Assembly (NCBI RefSeq): GCF_016545825.1 | Contig: NC_052617.1 | Location: forward strand, 52,271,382-52,335,381 | Origin: Eucalyptus grandis | Taxonomy: Eukaryota; Streptophyta; Magnoliopsida; Myrtales; Myrtaceae | Reading direction: 5' to 3' | DNA length: 64,000 bases | Shown: positions 1-11,310 of the stretch, one piece after another | Layout: each line of letters starts with the position of its first letter | How positions within the stretch are numbered: the stretch's first letter is position 1 | Position numbers and translations under genes: made by a program | The notes under the pieces: model-generated | Told to the model about the DNA's origin: nothing | Databases searched by the model: none | The model's input: only the letters and a program-made list of their open reading frames with translations

Positions 1-1197
1 TTTGTCCACTACTTTTTGTTTGACATCATTGTGTATCAAGCTCTCTTTTCTTTTGTTTTTTCCATAAATAGAAGCATATTTTTGGAAGAGGGGTGTGACT
101 GGATAACATAATACATTCATACCTATTAATTTCATGCATCTTATGTTTCCCCGAAGGTAGATACAAATGTGGTGCTAGGTCCATTGTGCAAAGTTCAATA
201 GCATCTGTTGCTCTGGTATTTTAGGAGCAATAGGCTAACATGGTTGTGCTAAGCACCTTAGAACTTCTTAACCTGCTCCCATTTCGACTTAAGAGATAGA
301 TAAATAGACACATCACATTGCACAGATTGGGGGCATTCGTAGTGACATAAGGGATTTACTTGTCTATCTATCCTTCCATTTGATCTTTTAGGTCCTAACA
401 TCACCTTGATGGTTATGCTACGATGTCCAAATTACAAAATTGCGTTTGATATAATTGGTAAAATACATATGCTTGTGAGAAGGAGGATAATAAAATCTTT
501 GAATTTTTATTACTAATATCAGAAATTGATTTTTTTATAGTCCAAATAAAACAAATTGTATTATTAAAAAAAGAAATGGATAATCATCCATTCATGGAAA
601 AGCCCTTCCCGTACCAGGTACTAATATCTTTTTAACGTATGATATTGTGACAAATGCAAGTTTTTCTGTCAGTATAGCTTTTTTCGCCTTCCCACCTAAG
701 CTGCGCAGGAAAGGTCAAAGCCAATCCCAAGGAACAGTAAAGTTTCATAGGGTCTTTCTGTCCAGGTGTAGGTAGTCTGCATCTTGACAGACATGTCTAT
801 TTCACCGAGTTTCTCTCCAGGACAGTGCCTAGATCGTTACGCCTTTCGTGCGGGTCGGATAAGCTCACACTAACCCATCAATTTGGAATCCAATTCGGGA
901 TTTTCCTTGGGAGGTATCAGGAAGGAATTGGAAGGGAATGATATCGATTCATACAGATGCAAAAGAAAAAGTTCTCTATGAAATTGTCAATATAATGGAA
1001 TGGTCTGACTAGACCCGAAAGATCTTCCTGTCTTTGATGTCCTCTTTTCTTCATTATTTGGTTGGCTGCTGATTCTTAGCTTGTCCCATCTGTCTAAAAG
1101 CTCTGCTATTACTTCCCAATTGTGTCTTTTGCCATTGTGAAGAGAATAATCCTGCTTTACCAGAACCATGTTGTGAAGAAGCTTGTATCTTTTGCAG
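1..1197. other. Non-coding stretch, probable intron of the helicase gene
   Basis: No recognisable exon is visible before the splice acceptor that ends at 1197. The next exon opens inside helicase motif QYRMHPE, so earlier helicase exons must lie left of the window and this whole stretch is probably one long intron. It holds the plastid-derived rRNA fragment described separately. The 90 bases after that fragment (862-960) are of unknown origin and could belong to the same organellar insertion. Confidence 0.5.
685..861 (-). pseudogene. Plastid-derived 23S rRNA fragment (nuclear insertion)
   Basis: The reverse strand reads as a piece of plastid-type 23S rRNA domain V. It contains GACCCGCACGAAAGGCGTAA near 861, then GGTGAAATAGACATGTCTGT, GACAGAAAGACCCTATGAA and CCTGCGCAGCTTAGGTGG near 691. 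Compared with the plastid sequence as I recall it, several positions are C-to-T or G-to-A changes, as expected when methylated cytosines decay in nuclear DNA. Only about 175 bases are present and no rRNA gene continues on either side. A mitochondrial source is less likely but not excluded. Confidence 0.8.
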
Positions 1198-2988
1198 TAT
1201 AGGATGCACCCTGAGATATGCCAGTTTCCGTCTACTTATTTTTATGATGGGAAGCTGTTGAATGGGGATATAATAGATGAAAGATCCGCGTCCTTTCATC
1301 AGACCAAAGGTCTTGGTCCATATATATTTTATGACATTGTTGATGGCATGGAGATGCGTGGTGGAAATTCTGGTGCACTATCTCTTTGTAATGAGCGAGA
1401 GGTGGATGCGGCCATTGAACTCTTAAGGTTTTTCAAAATGAGGTACGTCCTCTCAATTAAAATTCATTTGTCAGGAATTCCCTTTTATGACATTATTGGT
1501 CATTTTCACAGAAACTTGTCTGCCTAATGCTGAGCACTAACCCCTATTTTCATGGTTTTTGTCACTCTTAAAGGTACCCATCGGAATTTATCGGCGGGAG
1601 AATTGGTATAATCACTCCATACAAGCGTCAACTCTCCTTGTTGCGTTCACGGTTCTATAGCACATTTGGATCTTCTGCCGCCGCCGGAATGGAATTCAAT
1701 ACTGTGGACGGTTTTCAGGGCCGTGAGGTTGATATACTGATACTTTCCACAGTAAGGGCTGCTAAACCAGGCTCTGCGATGAGTGGCGTATCATCAAGCA
1801 CTATTGGATTTGTTGCTGATGTGCGGCGCATGAATGTCGCTTTAACAAGAGCTAAACTCTCTCTTTGGATATTGGGCAATTCAAGGACATTAAAGACAAA
1901 TCGCAGCTGGGCTGCTCTTCTGGAGGATGCTAAGGCCAGGAGCTTATTTGTATCTGTTAAAACTCCCTATACATCTATGTTGGAATCAGCTTTGGGAAGT
2001 GAATCTGCATGCTGTTCAGTAGAGCTGAACCATAACAAAAAGCCAGAAATTAAGAGTCATGGTACTCAGAGAACTGAGAACAATACAAAGGGTTCCACTA
2101 GAAAGAAAGCAGAATATGTAGGCCATGCAGTTCCTAGTAGTCAAAAGGAGACTGGAGAGAGGTCTGATGCTTCAATACGAGAAGATGCTCTGAGGAAGAA
2201 AGGAGGTTTGAAGAGAAAAGGTTATCCATTACGAAGGGGTGATGCTCATTCCATGGTTGCAAATGAAGACGTCAGGTCAACTCATAATACAACTTTTGCT
2301 TCTGAAGAACATGCCATGGATGGCAAAAGGAGGGCCAAAGAGCGTAATGAAGAGAAATACAATAATACTCCAGGGAGCAATGTGTACAATAAGTCTAACA
2401 AGAGTGGCCATGTTGGAAAGGAGATGGATGCTGGTGATATTGATAAGCATTTGGATACCCGTGCTTCTAAAAGACGAACCAAATCATCTGAGCTAGAAAG
2501 AAGTCAGAGAAATCTCAATGATTCTTCGCCCTCGGCTGTGGATGGACTTGAAGATAAGGTTGGCAATGATTGCGGCAAAGGTGCTGCTCTTGATGGAATG
2601 CGGAATGACTTAATTGTTAAAAGGAAACGACAGCGTGAAGCTGTTGATGCTCTTCTGTCATCTTCTCTTATACCTTCAAAGAAGCCTGAAGCCTCTGGAA
2701 AAGCTTTCCCTGCCAAAAGGCCTGGTTCTGGGAAATTAAGTGCAGGTCCCGGCATTAAGCCATCAAAGAGGAGAGGTAATTTTCTTTTGATGGTTATTTG
2801 GAGTGGAGAATACAGTGAAAGAGCTCAATATCCACTTTCCTCAGAGGCATATTAATTTGCAAGTTAATACGTAGAACGGTCGTAAGTTTAGGTTAATATT
2901 ATGGGATTGTTTTCCTGCTTGATTCTGACATTCTTAGCTGTGCTTAGATGGAACATCTCGGTTTTGTTCTCTTGCAGGTATGTCGTAG
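1198..2988 (+). CDS. SEN1/UPF1-like superfamily 1 RNA/DNA helicase, 3' end
   Basis: This is the C-terminal part of a large SF1B helicase; the first half lies outside the window. Inferred exons are 1198-1442, 1574-2775 and 2978-2988, which keep frame across GT-AG introns and end in TAG (485 codons plus stop). Helicase motifs appear in order: YRMHPEI with a following FYDGKL; GRIGIITPYKRQ (motif IV); NTVDGFQGREVDILILSTVR (motif V); and DVRRMNVALTRAKLSLWILG (motif VI with its arginine finger region). A 270-residue basic, Ser/Lys-rich tail follows, with KRKRQREAVDALL and SSLIPSKKPE. That tail recalls the long plant SEN1-like proteins (Arabidopsis At4g30100/At2g19120 type) rather than the shorter MAA3. 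Family members act in the nucleus in RNA processing, termination and R-loop resolution; that role is inferred. The terminal coding exon adds only Met-Ser. Confidence 0.85.
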
Positions 2989-3278
2989 TCATTTGAGGTG
3001 GATCGCCTTCATAATCTTGTTCGGGATTTTTATGAAATTATCCATAATGGTTAATTGAGTGGACCACATTCGAATCAACTCATGCTTGCTTGTGCTTTGT
3101 CACTTTGGAAGTGCAGTGCAATGAGGAATCAGGTATAATAGCATATGAGAGCCGTATTTTGTGCTGAATCACCACCAATGGATGCATAAGGAGCTCTTTG
3201 TAAAGAAGAAAACATCTGTATTGACTTAAATTCTCATCTTCACTTATCCATTCACTCAAAATTTTACCTTCAAACTTT

Positions 3279-3610
3279 GTTAGAAAGTCAAACCCAAAAG
3301 CTTAACCTAATCGGTGGAGGGAGATTACGTGAATATGAAGAGTATTTAGGATTTGTTGTCAAGCATATGGGACAATATTTCAATGTCCCCACTCACGTGC
3401 TAGCCATAATTATGAGTGACATGTGGAATTTTGACTAAGCACATTTACATGGAATTTCGACCACGCAAATTCGCAAAAGGGATAGCACTAGCTCTGGTAT
3501 CATGTTAGAAAATCCAACCCAAAAGCTTAAGCTGATAGGTAGAGGGAGACCACATGAATATAAAAAGCATTTATGACCTGTTGTCAAACAATGTGAGATA
3601 ATATTTCAAC
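3279..3610. repeat. Direct repeat pair beginning TGTTAGAAA
   Basis: Two copies of a roughly 107-bp sequence (3279-3385 and 3503-3610) start TGTTAGAAA and share AACCCAAAAGCTTAA, GGAGGGAGA and TGTTGTCAA. A 117-bp spacer between them ends GCTCTGGTATCA. A diverged third copy with the same order lies near 48633-48850. The arrangement resembles a small LTR-type (TRIM-like) element or tandem dimer; its class is not settled. Confidence 0.5.
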
Positions 3611-4104
3611 AAACTTATTACAGCCATGTGAGAATAATCGAGCTGGTGATCACGCATGTTATGTAGCGTCTTATTTCAGGTTTCAATTCATACATTACTT
3701 ATTTAGGTAGCTTCGAGTTTACATTTGTTTTTCTTGGCCCTTATCATGGAATTTCATGCTGGACTAGACTTTGTATTGCCATTCTACTAGTTGCACTCTG
3801 TACCTTTATTTCCTAGGCTGTTGCTGGGATTTTTTGAACCTAACAGTAGTTGGAAGTTGGAAATCTGCTAAGCCCATATCTAGTGTTATGTAATATTTCA
3901 CTCAACTGTTTTAGTGTCATCAAGTCGAGTTTGATTAGTGAAGAGTCAAAAGTGTTTATGACTATTACGGGAGAGTTGCTATTTGAAATTGTTAAATCCC
4001 TTTAGCTGGTTCTAATACAGTTTATTTGGTTTTGTCAAATGTATCAGGCATTTGTTGTGATCTTATTTCACTCTGTCCACTCCTGCCGGTGTTATCAAAG
4101 ACTC

Positions 4105-4315
4105 ACTGTGAGTTGGCTTCAAGCAGATGATGCTTCAGCTGTCAAGGCTGTGGTTGGAGCTTGGACTCTATTAGAAATGGGATGATGTATTCTCCATCGA
4201 TGAGCTGGGGATGGGCAATTGGGATCTAACAAGTGATTTGGAAGACCTAAAGAGAAGGGTCTTCATGGACTCTGCTTTGTCTCGTAACCCACAGCACAAC
4301 CAGCGAGGTTTGTAA
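4105..4315 (+). other. Unassigned coding-like tract with one frameshift
   Basis: Two adjacent open stretches read like real protein. From about 4110 the frame gives WLQADDASAVKAVVGAWTLL. One frame over, from about 4174, comes WDDVFSIDELGMGNWD and then KRRVFMDSALSRNPQHNQR. The second stretch ends at a plausible donor (CGAG|GTTTGT) near 4308 and is preceded by TTAG near 4173. It could be one exon relic with a frameshift or two exons of an unidentified gene. I do not recognise the family. Confidence 0.3.
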
Positions 4316-6070
4316 TGCCATCTCATGAATTTCCATTTCCTCATCTTTTGGCTTATTAAAAAGTTGCAGGCATGGATAATAATCTCCGGGCCTTTTGCAT
4401 AGTAGTGCTTGTCTTCTAAAGTCAGCAAAGAAATTCCCTTTTGGTGTACATAGTGCAGATGAAAGTAGCGGTGTTTCTCGGAATAATAGCAGGCAGCAAA
4501 ATTCATTTTAAGGCCTCCATTGTATAGCATTTTGGTCTCATTTTTCACATGGCAACCTTCTGCACAGTTTTTGTCAGCATGTACTGAATGTGTTTCTGCA
4601 AATATGCCTTCAGATATGCTAGATTATCCAAACTCGAGCAAACATTTTATTGTCAAATGGTCTTCTTGGGAAGATTTTGCTTGCAAAATGACCTTTTCAC
4701 CTTTTCCTTTTGCAAATGTGGTGCCAACTATGACTTAAAAGAAAGAGTTTATCCTCTTTTTCTCATGGGACTCGATTGCTTTCCTATTTTTAATATATTC
4801 TCTAATTTTTCCACTTCTTTGTCTTCCGCCTTTGTCATATTTCCCCTCATTTCGTTATAATTTTCATGTCCATTAATCTATTTGGCAACTTTTTTGCATC
4901 ATTGCTTTGTAACCACTTTTAGGGTGAAAAGATAGATGTTTGTGCGCCTATGGATGCCTTCCCTTAATAGATCTGAACTGAACTTGAGAAAAAGCCTTAC
5001 TAAAGCCGTACTTTTCTTCAATGGTTTTGACAGCTTTTTACAAGGGGTGCAGATTACTTTTTGTGATATGCAATGGGCGACTGTACAATGATACGAAAGC
5101 CTATATTGAAATCGTCTATGTGATAGGTGAATTTCCACCTAGATATTGTGATGTTATTGTTTGGGAAGCTACCTTGAATTCGAAAAATGTTCCTGAAATC
5201 TGACTGATGTGAACCTTTTCGACGCATGAGAATGTCATTGCATGATTTTTGTCTCTATCCTTGAGGCTATGTTTAGTAGTTGGGACAAGAATTGGGATAG
5301 GATAGATCAGGTATGTCAAAAAATTCACTGTAGCTTTGGACAAATTTAATCTCATTTACTGTTTGCGCCATCTAAAATAGAATCACAAAAAAAATTCAGT
5401 TAGGTCATTGGATAGGCCAAAAAACCCTAGATCTAACTGTCGCGGCAAGCGCAGCGACTTTAAAGAGAAAAGGGTTCGTTTGGCAACCGTGGGTGGTTGC
5501 TAGTTGAACCACCATTGCCATCGATGTTGGCATCAAGTTATTACAGGAACCTCACGGTTCCTTCACTTCTTTTCCCCTCAATTTTATTTATTTATTTAAT
5601 ATATCATCCGGGTATTATTTCAGCCCTTATTCCTGGATTTTTTGAACTTTTTATCCGGACATATTTTGGTATCTTCCATCCGGAGATTGCCGAACTTGAT
5701 CAGGATAAAAATTATCCTAAGCGTTTGTGACACGAGAATAGTAATTAGGTAAACTTCGACCAATTTATAAAATCAATATTCTGACTAATTGGTTGGGTAT
5801 TGAATGTCTATTATTTAGCATGCCAATTTTTTATGCTGGTCTTAGTAGTCTCATCATTGTTCGGGTGGCTCCATGACTCCCGCATCTTGGTTCAGCTCCC
5901 GTAAGAGGTGAATGCATGATCAAATACACCATTCGAAGAACAGACGAACTAATCGATGAAGCTGATGAATATGTGCATTCAATTCAGCGTTCGATATGGA
6001 CATAACCCTTGAAATTCTTGTATTTTTAGGCACATGCAGGGCAACAAGGACAAAGAAAGAAACCATCAAA

Positions 6071-6505
6071 TTAAGTCTTCCTATTACTCCTATTTCTTTT
6101 TGGCTTGGACATCATCTGGGGGAATGCCCTGCACCTGGCCAGGATTTCCTCAAAATCTTCTTCCTCACAACAAGGGATCTGAAGCCCCCCCTCCTGCTCG
6201 AACCCGACCTCCTCGGCCACCCGTTCCATCAAAGTCCTGAACTCCGGTGCTGACAGGTAGTTTGCCGGGATCACAAACCTCCTCAGCTTTGGCCCGACGT
6301 ACACCACCAGGGACCCCTTTGGCACTCTTCCCGGTGGCCTCCTGTCGTCCCAGAACTCCATGGCGAGCAATGATTCCGTCAAATTGTCTCCCTGCGGTTT
6401 CCTGGACGCATGAGGAGGAGGCTGGTGGCGGTGATGCTGTGGAGGCGACCGTAGCCATTGCTTGAGCATGTTCTTGGGCCACCCGCCAACTCGATGTTTA
6501 TTCAT
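6071..6505 (-). CDS. SAUR family protein (small auxin up RNA)
   Basis: Intronless gene of 144 codons. The upstream in-frame triplet at 6526 is GTG, so the first true ATG is at 6505 (MNKHRVGGWPKNML). The auxin-inducible SAUR domain starts at about residue 58 with the family core GRVPKGSLVVYVG, then RRFVIPANYLSAPEFRTLM, AEEVGFEQEGGLQIPC and a C-terminal FEEIL. The N-terminal part is long, with a His/Pro-rich linker. SAUR proteins of this type typically inhibit PP2C.D phosphatases at the plasma membrane and promote cell expansion; that is family knowledge, not shown here. The flanks hold no other SAUR copy, although the family is often tandem. Length and lack of introns are typical. Confidence 0.9.
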   Translation of the reverse strand: MNKHRVGGWPKNMLKQWLRSPPQHHRHQPPPHASRKPQGDNLTESLLAMEFWDDRRPPGRVPKGSLVVYVGPKLRRFVIPANYLSAPEFRTLMERVAEEVGFEQEGGLQIPCCEEEDFEEILARCRAFPQMMSKPKRNRSNRKT

Positions 6506-9500
6506 CCTGTCGTCGAAAATGGCCACGATCCAGAATGTTATGTGAATCTCATCCTACGAAAGAAAGTGTCCATGCCACACGGCGATATGTATTCTTGATG
6601 AACCACACAACCTGAAGAGGACTACCGCCATGGAGAAAACAGGTGTGGCATCTCTATGAAAACATGGGCACACTGTCTTTGGGAGACATGAAAGGGTCAT
6701 CAGAAGGTAGAGAGATTAGAGACGAGCTGGTGTTTAGGTCCAATTCTAAGGGAAGAATGAGAAGTGGCGTGGAATATTGTTAGATTGTCATGGACCCCGA
6801 TGTTTCTGCTTTATACGTGAAGAAAACAACGGTTAGCGGTCAATCCAATCCAGCCCGTAAATAACCAAAAAAAGTGTCGGAAACTCCGTCCCTGAAATTT
6901 CTCTTGTTATACCGTCCTTAAAAAAAATGACAGCGACAAGTACAACAACAAGGTGTTGCCATCAACGTCTGGTGCGCCATTGTTGGCGGACCACGAGCTA
7001 TTTTGACGCATGGTGCCCTCATCTAGGCTACTTTTCTCAACCCACTCCCGACGTTGTTCAGATTAGTTTCTTCTTCCGTTTGTCTTTGGCCTTATATTTT
7101 TCGTCTGGGATTTTTGAGCCGTTTCTCCTCATTTACATAATGGCGATCCAGAGACGACACGTGTGATGTGGGTTCATTGAAAGGTGCATGCATCGTCTGT
7201 CTCGCTGGCCATAATTTCTCACGCCTCAATCGGTATTTTCTGGCCTAGGATGATTCGGGTGTCTTCTATTTTTCGGTTGGTGGACCGAGTTGGTAATCGA
7301 TCCTCTCCCACAGCATTCAGAATAAAGCATGAGGCAGCGGCCTTTTCTATCAGTATGAATTTCTACAGACAACTAGCCATAGAGCAAACTATACAGACAT
7401 TCAATGGCCTTTGAAAACTGTAGGGGCGCCATATATACGCCTACCATGCTTCATTTAGGCGATAGATCAAGAATTGATGTGGAGGTTGTGCTCCGTTACG
7501 TCAACTACCGTCAATGTAGATAGTTAGAATGTTTAGTAATAGTGAAAGTTAGAGGTGACATGCTGATATAATAGCATGTTTGTACCGTACATATCCATTA
7601 AAGTGACCAACTATGAGGCCCCAAAGCTGAAAATGTAGGATAACATGTCTAGCCATCCAATAGGAATAAACAAGGAAACCTTTTCAGGGGTCATTTACAG
7701 CTGAAAAAACCATCAGCATGTCCCCGACTTAATCCGACATGTTCAATTCAAGGTTAGTAGTATATGCAACTTGGGCCAACCAGAGCTGGATCAAACAATC
7801 TCTTGTTAGATGTTGCGGAATTTGTCTTCAGCTCAATGAAAATGAAAAATACATCCAGTTTTGAACCATTCTATGATGAAGCTTAAGTCCAGCTGCATTT
7901 TGGATTTGGAAGTAGAAGCCAAGAGAAAACTTCATATCTGGACGAATTCGTATATTCCAAGACCGGTTGAGCTTCATGTCTCTTCTGGATAAACTTTTTT
8001 TTTGTACAGCGTGGGATTATGCAACTGGTACTAATTCTGTCTGTTGAAAGACAAGGAATCTGAAGGATTAGTTGGCTGGGCAGGATGGCGCGGGTTGTGT
8101 TTTACGAATTTTCACCAAGAAAGAAAAAACAAAAGAAAAATTCAAAGAGGAGTTCAGTGGAAGCACTTTTCACGATACCCGACAAAATTTTCGATGAATA
8201 GCTCGTGAATTTTGTCCCAGAATTTGATTGTCGGAAACAGCCTTCAGGAGAGCACATAGAAAGTGACGTGAGAACAAGTAGCAACTCGCGTGTATTGTTG
8301 TTCGACAAACATATTTTCCATTAAGTACTTGAACTGTGCTGCTCACCCCTTGCAAATCACGAAATTATCTGTTCTATAATCATCGTACCATGTCATTTTT
8401 CCTTTTATTTTACGACCCTTTTGTACTTGATTACCGCAATCAATGTAAAATAAACAATATCCCATTGGACTTAATTATGTTGAGATGTCAGGGTAACGTT
8501 TGTGGCGCAATATTGAGGATAAAAAGTCCGGCGAACCATCTGAATGAAGTCTAATCCTTACCAATGGAACTGCTTATCTGTCAAGCATGACGGTGACCAG
8601 TCAGATTTACTTGATCGAACCTTACATCAAAACTCACTGCAGGTAATCCTTTTAAAGGAGAAACGGATATTTCCGTAAGATGAAACTTGCAGAATTTCAA
8701 CCTTTCGAATCTGGAATAAAGCAGTTGCAAACACTTGCTGTGGTCAAGCATATGCTCATTTCGACAGGTCCATTTTTCTTCTTCTTCCCTTTTTTTTTTC
8801 CTGGTTCAAGCAATCTTTCTGTAGGAGTTTCTGCAGTTACTTTGAAGAAGAAAAACAACATATGAATACTATTGCTGCTGAGACAAGAATAAACGATGTT
8901 TATTAGCAGTAGCAGCGAGTTAACTTGGTCAGGTTGTTTTAGATCATTCAGAATAATTGGCTTCTAGCAAGTACCTCAATTAAGCAATTCAGTCTTCCTT
9001 CTAGCTCCAAACTCTTATAAGCTTATCATCAGTCCAAGGTTCTGCATTATGCATCATCTATCTTTTTCATGTGTCGAGATTCTCACTTCGAGATGACCCT
9101 TTGGTAGAGGTGGCTATTATTACTCCGCATACACTAATTTTTTCAATTAAGGCACCATGCTACTGCTGACAGAGTGTTCTTTTTTCCTAAGGTAAATAGC
9201 ACTATCAATCTATCATCAAGGACTCAATATGGCAAACTCACTCTCATATCCTGCAACAGGGGAGAGAATGGCAAAGCCTACAACATAAAGGCAGAGAAGA
9301 CTTCTAGAGGTATTTTATCTTCTCAGAAAAAAAATAAAAAATGCATCAATATTCTTGCTTTTAGTCTTTTGACAGATAATCATCAGCAGGAAAAATTCTT
9401 AGTATTTGCCTATAAGCTCCCCCTGTATTTCCTCTGGTAGCTGCCAGGGTTTAGAATTCTCCCCTAGCTAAGCTAAAATGCATCATCTGTTTACTCCACA

Positions 9501-9879
9501 GAGCAGGAAACGAGATGTTCATCCTTAAACCGTAGCTTTATACACAAGGTGCAGCATCTTCCTCTGGCAATACCCTGCTTCACTATCCAAGTCTTCAGTG
9601 GTTTCTGGATAAATGTCACTGGAAGATTAACCATAAACTAGACAAATCCTCAACTACAAAATACTTTTAAAGCATCACAAGCTACAGCTGCAAAAGTACG
9701 ACATAGAATCCTGATGATTGCAGTCAAAGGATGTGAAACGATATCAGTTAAGAGCCAATTCACTTCACTTGTATATTATTATATAGGGTATAACTCAAGT
9801 CAGTGGTTTCTTACAAGGCCTCACAAATTTTAGCAATGGTTGGGAAAAAGTAAAAAGGTCCAGGCAAATGCCTACAATA
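6506..9879. other. Intergenic, no gene recognised
   Basis: Short open frames only, none with a recognisable domain. The SAUR promoter lies at the left edge, and the 3' UTR of the F-box gene probably occupies the last few hundred bases (about 9500-9879). Poly-T tracts occur near 7995 and 8775. Nothing else is identifiable. Confidence 0.5.
6809..6815 (-). promoter_or_regulatory. Candidate TATA box for the SAUR gene
   Basis: The reverse strand reads TATAAAG about 300 bases upstream of the SAUR start codon. It is the best TATA-like match I saw in that interval. Position and motif alone support it, so it is weak. Confidence 0.25.
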
Positions 9880-11106
9880 TCAAAGATAACAAAGAGCATC
9901 CTTGTATTGGTAGACTCCTTCCCAGGTATAAAACAAACCACCGTCCTGTTTAATGCTCCAGAGCTGGGGCATCGAGTCGCCAATGTCCATGGCCGTGTTC
10001 GTCTTGAGGTCGTATAACACAAATTTGCTGGGGATGCGCAATACCATGAAACACTCTTCCTCCTCTCCTCCTTGCCTATGAACAATATGCAGGACAGAGA
10101 AGGCGTAAGCGGCCACCATATCGATAATCCTCTGCAGACTCCTCACCAAATCCCTCGCCACTGCTTCAAGATCGACATGGTACTTCATGAACCAGCCGGA
10201 GTAGTCCCTCGCCAACGCCATCACATCAAAGGCAGTAGTAGACGAGCCGTAGATCTCCACCAGATAGAGATGGCCTCCTGATTCCCCGAAGTAGCCCAAT
10301 TTCCTCTCGGACCACCCTTCTTGGATCGGCGGCATCGCCATCTCCATCAAAACCTCGTCTTCCACACGGAACCGGAGCGCAGACCTTCCCCTGCCAATCC
10401 AGTGAAGTCCGCCACTCCAATACGCGCCCCGGTCGAACAACAGCTCATCCGAAACGAGGAACGGCTTCCCCGATTCCCTCCAGCGGCCGAAGTGCGAGGA
10501 GCACACGAGAATCTGCCGGTGCCGCTCCGACAGTTCGGAGTCGGCGACGCACACGAGCCGGTAAAGGGATTTGGCGGGATCGAAGGCTATGTTGATCGCG
10601 AAGACGGTCCTGCAGCCCGGGTCGGGGAGAGGGAGGAACTGCCTGGTGGGCGGCGTGCAGATGTAGTAAACCCGATCGCCCAGGGGACACCGGGAGCTGC
10701 TGCAGAGGAGGAAGCCGTTGCAGGAATGCCGAATGAACACCCCATGCTCGTCTTCGATCAAGTCAGCCAGAGAAGCGTCGGCGCCGGGGCGAGGACCGGA
10801 GCCGGCCAGGGCCTCCGCCGGGGTGTCGCAGGAGACGAACTTGAGGGACGGGTAGAGCTCGCAAAGCAGCAACCTTTGGAGGTAGAACCCGGAGGAGTGG
10901 AGGCGGGCGTGGCGGCGGGAGTACTCGGCGACGAAGAGGGGGCCGGAGATGAGGTGGCGCCACCGCCGGCAGACGAGCTTGCACCTCAGCAGGGTCTTCC
11001 GGGGGAGGCGGACCAGGACTTCGATCAGGACGTCGTCCACGCCCCCGATCCCCGGGTCGGCCGGCGATCGGCGCCGCTCCGGCCCGAGCTCGACGGTGCC
11101 ACGCAT
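9880..11106 (-). CDS. F-box protein (At5g07610-like)
   Basis: Intronless gene of 408 codons. The open frame continues upstream to 11376, but those residues are low-complexity Ser/Leu encoded by microsatellites. The start at 11106 (MRGTVELGPERRR) immediately precedes the F-box and is preferred. The F-box spans about residues 22-62: DDVLIEVLVRLPRKTLLRC, then LVCRRWRHLI. The remainder is an F-box-associated beta-propeller-like region with GFLLCSSSRCPLGDRVYYIC and PPTRQFLPLPDP, the plant pattern of substrate adaptors in SCF ubiquitin ligases. The target is unknown. The N-terminal half is very GC-rich compared with the flanking DNA. Ends in TYEWEGV-like propeller repeats and a DALCYL terminus. Confidence 0.85.
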   Translation of the reverse strand: MRGTVELGPERRRSPADPGIGGVDDVLIEVLVRLPRKTLLRCKLVCRRWRHLISGPLFVAEYSRRHARLHSSGFYLQRLLLCELYPSLKFVSCDTPAEALAGSGPRPGADASLADLIEDEHGVFIRHSCNGFLLCSSSRCPLGDRVYYICTPPTRQFLPLPDPGCRTVFAINIAFDPAKSLYRLVCVADSELSERHRQILVCSSHFGRWRESGKPFLVSDELLFDRGAYWSGGLHWIGRGRSALRFRVEDEVLMEMAMPPIQEGWSERKLGYFGESGGHLYLVEIYGSSTTAFDVMALARDYSGWFMKYHVDLEAVARDLVRSLQRIIDMVAAYAFSVLHIVHRQGGEEEECFMVLRIPSKFVLYDLKTNTAMDIGDSMPQLWSIKQDGGLFYTWEGVYQYKDALCYL

Positions 11107-11134
11107 TGGGTTTTCCGGCACGGCGGCGATCCCG

Positions 11135-11138
<4 letters not shown>

Positions 11139-11166
<28 letters not shown>

Positions 11167-11310
11167 GCGGAGGGACGCGGTGACGGGTGTTAACGTGGGA
11201 GCGGCGCAGGTCAATATAGGCACGGACGGGAAGGGAGAGAGAGCGACATAGCTTCTCGAAGAAGAAGAAGAAGACGAAGACGGCGACGACGACGACGACG
11301 ACAACGACCG
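11139..11310. repeat. GA and GAC/GAA microsatellites in the F-box 5' leader
   Basis: A (GA)n run lies at about 11139-11163, and imperfect GAA/GAC triplet runs lie at about 11255-11310, just upstream of the F-box start codon. On the transcribed strand these are CT-rich tracts, common in plant 5' UTRs. They create a spurious Ser/Leu-rich N-terminal extension in the open frame. Confidence 0.8.

Larger units (their letters stand above)
2989..6070. other. Intergenic: helicase 3' UTR, then repeat-rich AT DNA
   Basis: The first few hundred bases are probably the helicase 3' UTR. A duplicated repeat (3279-3610) and an unassigned coding-like tract (4105-4315) are listed separately. From about 5260 to 5740 the sequence has the patchy look of a degenerate small DNA transposon (GGCTATGTTTAGTAG and GGGTTCGTTTGGCAACC), but I could not match two ends. 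The rest shows nothing recognisable. Confidence 0.5.

Noticed and set aside
5260..5740. A MITE with GGGTTCGTTTGGCAACC end
   Set aside because: No matching inverted end or target duplication could be found.
6506..6526. SAUR start at 6526
   Set aside because: The triplet is GTG, not ATG. The first ATG in frame is at 6505.
10321..11193. 290-codon frame on the + strand
   Set aside because: Antisense shadow of the GC-rich F-box gene; Gly/Ala/Glu-rich with no domain.
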